From Leptospirillum sp. (GTDB lineage: Bacteria; Nitrospirota; Leptospirillia; Leptospirillales; Leptospirillaceae), in contig DAIEST010000145.1 in assembly GCA_027346125.1 (NCBI GenBank), positions 1 through 8,242 of the forward strand: 8,242 nt of DNA, in the 5' to 3' direction. The notes below the pieces were generated by a model that did not search any database, was not told the DNA's origin, and worked only from the letters and a program-made list of their open reading frames with translations. Positions 5,552 to 8,242 of the stretch are shown here, in pieces. Made by a program: the position numbers and the translations under genes. Numbering within the stretch: position 1 is the stretch's first letter; the number at the start of each line of letters is the position of its first letter.

Positions 5552-6456
5552 TCCGTTCGTGGAAAAGGGTGTCTTCATTTCTTCTTTTATGTGTCTCGGG
5601 AGTCTGTTTTCCGGTGGCGCCCGTCTTTTCGGATACGAGTGCCCGGCCGGGGATTTCGGTGGTCCAGGGAGGATTTTTTCTGGTCTATTCGACACCGGGA
5701 AAAGACAACCCCGAAGTGTCCTTTCTGGGAAAAAACTATCCGCTGGATTCCGTTTCCCGGGGTTTTTTCGGCTTGCCTGCCGGAAGCCGCGTGGCCCTGG
5801 TGGGGGTCGATTTTGCCCAGAAGCCGGGCATCGTTCCCCTGACGTCGCGGGATCCGTCCGGAACGTTTCCGATCCATATCCGTTCCAGATCGTTCCAGAT
5901 ATCCCGATTGACGGTGAAAACCCGGTTCGTCTCCCCTCCCCCGGCCCTGATCGCACGGATTCTCCGGGAGCGTCGCCGGATCGTCTCGGCACTGTCCCGA
6001 CGGTCGCCCATCCGCTTCAGACACCCCTTCCTTCTTCCGGTCCAGGGAAAGGTCACCCACGATTTCGGAGCGATCCGGATTCTGAACGGAAAGCCGATGT
6101 CGCGGCATTCGGGCGAGGATATCGACGCCCCGGAAGGATCTCCGGTTCGTGCGGCCAACGACGGGACAGTCGTCCTGGCCGGACGGTTTTACTACGACGG
6201 GAATATGGTCATTATCGACCACGGAGGGGGACTCCTGACCGAGTATCTGCATATGAGCACCATCCTGGTCCGTCCCGGAGAACCGGTCCTCCGGGGGGCT
6301 CTGGTCGGCCGGGTCGGACATACCGGCCGGGTGACGGGACCGGTCTTCCACTATGGAGCGGTGCTGGGAGGACGGCACATCAATCCGATGCTGCTGTCGA
6401 CATTTCCGGGTTCCCGGATGAAGCTGGCGGAGCGCACCCGGACGGTTCGTCCCTGA
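5548..6456 (+). CDS. Secreted M23 (LytM-like) peptidase-family protein, altered HxH motif
   Basis: The 302-residue exported protein has an N-terminal signal peptide (MIRSWKR then a hydrophobic core, about 8-28, probably cleaved near residues 28-32). A beta-rich Ig-like segment follows (about 36-125, QGGFFLVYSTPG...FLGKNYPL...GIVPLTS), as in other M23 proteins with this N-terminal domain, then a basic helix (133-157) and a C-terminal LytM fold (160-288). M23 enzymes cut peptidoglycan cross-bridges or stem peptides outside the cytoplasmic membrane. Metal ligands H187 and D191 (RHSGEDID) and H268 are present, as is H235 (EYLHMS). The normal GPHLH motif reads GPVFH (264-268), so the first His of HxH is Val266. 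Reduced, changed or absent hydrolase activity is possible, as in LytM-type activators of amidases. ATG 5548 overlaps the previous stop (ATGA) and has CGGGAG at 5537-5542; an upstream ATG at 5530 would add six residues before the signal peptide. thiD follows after 1 nt. Confidence 0.85.
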   Translation: MIRSWKRVSSFLLLCVSGVCFPVAPVFSDTSARPGISVVQGGFFLVYSTPGKDNPEVSFLGKNYPLDSVSRGFFGLPAGSRVALVGVDFAQKPGIVPLTSRDPSGTFPIHIRSRSFQISRLTVKTRFVSPPPALIARILRERRRIVSALSRRSPIRFRHPFLLPVQGKVTHDFGAIRILNGKPMSRHSGEDIDAPEGSPVRAANDGTVVLAGRFYYDGNMVIIDHGGGLLTEYLHMSTILVRPGEPVLRGALVGRVGHTGRVTGPVFHYGAVLGGRHINPMLLSTFPGSRMKLAERTRTVRP

Positions 6457-6457
6457 A

Positions 6458-7300
6458 ATGCACCCTTGGCCGGTCTGGGTTTTGTCCGGGGTGGATCCGT
6501 CGGGAGGAGCCGGTCTTCACCAGGATCTCCGGGTGCTGGAGTCTCTCGGTCTTTCGCCCAGGGGCATCCCGACGTCGTTGACCGTCCAGAACCTCTCGGT
6601 TGTGAAAGAGGTGTTTCCGGTTCCCGGGGCCGTTTTCCGGAAGATGGCGGAGACGGTCGGGGAGCTCGAGCGCCCCATGGGGATCCGCGTGGGACTCCTT
6701 CCCGATGTTCTGGTCGGGGATCTTTTGTCCCTGCTCGGGAAATGGTCGCACGGGATTCCGGTGGTGCTGGATCCCGTTTTCCGGTTCGGAACGGGGGACC
6801 GGTTCTGGGATCCCGGATCGTACAGGGAGATTGCCCGGACAGTGTTTCCGTTCGTCGAGATCCTGACGCCCAATCTTCCGGAAGCGGAAGTCCTGCTCGG
6901 ACGCCGGATCGCTCCCGGCAGGGAGGAGATGGAGTCCGCGGCCCGGAGCCTGCTCGAACGGTTTTCCCTCCGGTCCGTGTATCTGAAGGGAGGGCATGCC
7001 CCGGGCCTGCGAAAGCTCGATCTTTTTCTTGACAGGGAGGAGAAGGAAGGACTGTTTCTGGAGAATCCGTCCGTTTCGATCCCCGGACTTCATGGAGGAG
7101 GCTGCACGCTGGCTTCCCTGATCCTGGGGCATCGCGTCCGGAACCCCTCTGTTCCGTTGACCGGGGTCGTGACCCGGGCCCGGACCCTCTTTCAGGAGGC
7201 CCTTCTCTGGGAATCCCGGCAGGAGGGAGGCTCCCGCCGGACTCTGGAACGGTTTTTCGGACGGGGTTTTACCGGGAAGACACGCTCTCCTGAGGAGTGA
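6458..7300 (+). CDS. thiD: Hydroxymethylpyrimidine (phosphate) kinase
   Basis: ThiD phosphorylates 4-amino-5-hydroxymethyl-2-methylpyrimidine and its monophosphate to the pyrophosphate used by ThiE. The 280-residue protein is a ribokinase-like kinase with the ThiD pattern: SGVDPSGGAGLHQDL (10-24), TSLTVQN (39-45) with Q44 at the pyrimidine-binding position, GIRVGLLPD (75-83), VVLDPVF (102-108), LTPNLPEAEVLLG (136-148), LKGGH (176-180), and the anion-hole and catalytic loop HGGGCTLASLI (212-222) with C216. The loop is usually HGTGC, so Gly replaces Thr. A C-terminal tail of about 25 residues beyond the fold is Arg-rich and of unknown role. Translation is probably coupled to the M23 gene, whose stop lies 1 nt before this ATG; no strong ribosome site is visible. 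It is the last gene of the thi operon and is followed by a 196-bp gap. Confidence 0.9.
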   Translation: MHPWPVWVLSGVDPSGGAGLHQDLRVLESLGLSPRGIPTSLTVQNLSVVKEVFPVPGAVFRKMAETVGELERPMGIRVGLLPDVLVGDLLSLLGKWSHGIPVVLDPVFRFGTGDRFWDPGSYREIARTVFPFVEILTPNLPEAEVLLGRRIAPGREEMESAARSLLERFSLRSVYLKGGHAPGLRKLDLFLDREEKEGLFLENPSVSIPGLHGGGCTLASLILGHRVRNPSVPLTGVVTRARTLFQEALLWESRQEGGSRRTLERFFGRGFTGKTRSPEE

Positions 7301-7343
7301 AAGACATGGGGAGGCATGGATGCAGAGTCCGTTCCGCTCTCGT

Positions 7344-7361
7344 CGGAAGGGAATTCCGTTT
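7344..7361 (+). terminator. Weak hairpin after thiD
   Basis: CGGAA at 7344-7348 pairs with TTCCG at 7354-7358 across a five-base loop, followed by only three T residues that belong to the thrS -35 region. It lies 44 nt after the thiD stop and could weakly end the thi operon, but the stem is short. Confidence 0.25.
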
Positions 7362-7388
7362 GACTTAAATCGACTTATTCAATATTCT
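7360..7388 (+). promoter_or_regulatory. thrS: Sigma70-type promoter of thrS
   Basis: TTGACT at 7360-7365 (five of six to TTGACA) and TATTCT at 7383-7388 (four of six to TATAAT) are spaced by the ideal 17 bp, in the most AT-rich stretch of the window. Transcription would begin near 7395, leaving a leader of about 100 nt. This is the best promoter match in the window and makes thrS independent of the thi operon. Confidence 0.65.
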
Positions 7389-7398
7389 CGTAAGATAC

Positions 7399-7463
7399 TT
7401 TAGTCTTGTGTCAGACTGAAACTTTTATGCCATTTGCAACATCTCCGGAGTTGTTTTCCGGAA
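7399..7463 (+). promoter_or_regulatory. Structured thrS leader (two hairpins)
   Basis: TTTAGTCT at 7399-7406 pairs with AGACTGAA at 7413-7420 (eight pairs including one G-U, six-base loop), right at the predicted 5' end of the message. Further on, the 8-bp palindromes CTCCGGAG (7443-7450) and TTCCGGAA (7456-7463) can pair through their TCCGGA cores across a seven-base loop. No T-box core (AGGGTGG-like) is seen. The leader could help stabilise or autoregulate thrS, but no mechanism is shown by the sequence. Confidence 0.35.
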
Positions 7464-7496
7464 TACGCATCGGAGAAATCGGATTTCAGGGACAGA

Positions 7497-8242
7497 ATGA
7501 AACAACAGGATTCCCGGACACACAGTTCGCTCGTGGCACTTCGGCACAGTGCCGCCCATACTCTCGCACAGGCCGTGAAGAAGCTTTTTCCGACAGTCCA
7601 GGTCGGCGTGGGACCGGCGACGGAAGAGGGGTTCTATTACGATTTCCGGTATGAGCGCCCTTTTACCCCGGAAGATCTCGAGCGCATCGAATCCGAGATG
7701 AAATCGGTCATCCGGTCCTCTTTTCCGATTGTCCGCAAGCCGGTCACCCGTTCCGAGGCCACGGAACTTTTTTTGAGCCGGGACGAACCGTTCAAGCTCG
7801 AACTGATCCAGGGGATCCCGGACGAGGCGGAGATCACGGTTTATGAACAGGGCGGGTTCGTGGACCTGTGCCGCGGTCCTCACGTCTCCTCCACGGGGGA
7901 TATCCCGGCGGTCAAGCTTCTTTCGACGTCGAGCGCGTACTGGAAGGGGATCGAGTCTAATCCCTCTCTCCAGCGGATTTACGGGACGGCGTTCGAGAAC
8001 GAGGCGGATCTCGAAGCCTACCTGAAGCAGCTCGAGGAGATCCAGAAGAGGGATCACCGGAAACTGGGGAAAGAGCTCGACCTGTTCCGGACCCTGGACG
8101 AAAAGGGTGCGGGCCTCGTCCTGTGGCTTCCGAGGGGGAGCCAGGTTCGCCGGACGCTGGAAGATCTCTGGAAAACGCTGCATGACCAGCACGGCTACCG
8201 GTATGTGTACACCCCCCATATCGCCCGTCTCGATCTCTGGAA
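7497..8242 (+). CDS. thrS: Threonyl-tRNA synthetase, TGS-less, 3' end outside the window
   Basis: ThrS charges tRNA-Thr. Only the first 248 codons are in the window. The protein begins directly with the N2 editing domain: H17-SAA-H21 (the HxxxH motif), VGVGPATEEGFYYDF (36-50), and C125-RGP-H129. These match the His, His, Cys and His that clear mischarged Ser-tRNA-Thr in E. coli ThrS. They are followed by SAYWKG, RIYGTAF, the linker helix (LEEIQKRDHRKLGKELDLF) and the start of the catalytic core (GAGLVLWLPRG; YTPHIARLDLW). The N-terminal TGS (N1) domain of about 60 residues that normally precedes this is absent. The start at 7497 is supported by AGGGA at 7488-7492; upstream in-frame codons to the TAG at 7401 encode nothing TGS-like, and the promoter lies at 7360-7388. 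The catalytic motifs and the anticodon-binding domain lie beyond the window. Confidence 0.93.
   Translation, partial: MKQQDSRTHSSLVALRHSAAHTLAQAVKKLFPTVQVGVGPATEEGFYYDFRYERPFTPEDLERIESEMKSVIRSSFPIVRKPVTRSEATELFLSRDEPFKLELIQGIPDEAEITVYEQGGFVDLCRGPHVSSTGDIPAVKLLSTSSAYWKGIESNPSLQRIYGTAFENEADLEAYLKQLEEIQKRDHRKLGKELDLFRTLDEKGAGLVLWLPRGSQVRRTLEDLWKTLHDQHGYRYVYTPHIARLDLW

Noticed and set aside
5559..6581. 340-codon + strand frame overlapping the M23 gene and the start of thiD
   Set aside because: It is out of frame with both recognised proteins, is Arg/Gly/Pro-rich and has no domain.
7301..7496. Possible separate TGS-domain frame or T-box before thrS
   Set aside because: None of the frames resembles a TGS domain, and no AGGGTGG-type T-box core is present.
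1..8242. tRNA genes, CRISPR arrays, insertion sequences or phage genes
   Set aside because: No cloverleaf-like sequences, no regularly spaced repeats, no transposase or integrase motifs and no terminal repeats were seen.

Overview
The window is dense bacterial chromosome with high G+C (about 60% by eye) and eight protein genes. It shows no RNA genes, insertion sequences or CRISPR arrays. The organism is probably a Gram-negative-type bacterium. Arg codons are mostly CGG/CGC, a secreted LytM-type protein is present, and the general look recalls acidophilic Nitrospirota such as Leptospirillum. That placement is an impression, not a demonstrated assignment.

Layout. (1) 105-989 (+) encodes a stand-alone CHAD-domain protein, probably a polyphosphate-associated helical protein. 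It converges, 11 bp apart, on (2) a two-gene minus-strand unit at 3820-1001. That unit is acetyl-CoA synthetase (acs) followed 18 nt later by an unusual fusion of a glyoxalase-I-type domain to a C-terminal array of 26-residue LRV/HEAT-like repeats. (3) 3821-4076 is a divergent intergenic region with candidate promoters on both strands and a cluster of TCCGGA palindromes. (4) 4077-7300 (+) is a thiamine operon: thiG, a ThiE/TenI-family gene, a secreted M23 (LytM-like) protein, and thiD. The last three are joined by a 4-nt ATGA overlap and a 1-nt gap. (5) 7301-7496 carries a well-formed sigma70-type promoter and a structured leader. (6) thrS runs from 7497 off the window end and lacks the usual N-terminal TGS domain.

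How the genes fit together. ThiG makes the thiazole phosphate moiety, ThiD phosphorylates the pyrimidine moiety, and the ThiE/TenI protein couples the two or tautomerises the thiazole. The sulfur carrier ThiS, its adenylyltransferase ThiF, an iminoglycine source (ThiO or ThiH) and ThiC are not in the window, and I see no TPP riboswitch. The M23 gene is a functional stranger in this operon, and its HxH motif has lost the first histidine. Acs activates acetate to acetyl-CoA; why it is paired with a repeat-bearing glyoxalase-like protein is unknown.

Most worth following up: the glyoxalase-LRV fusion, the TGS-less ThrS, the ThiE/TenI protein with VNGR in place of the metal-binding VND, the His-to-Val change in the M23 protein, a perfect 12-bp inverted repeat inside the glyoxalase coding region, and strong over-representation of TCCGGA. 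I found no convincing new multi-gene system such as a defence or mobile system.
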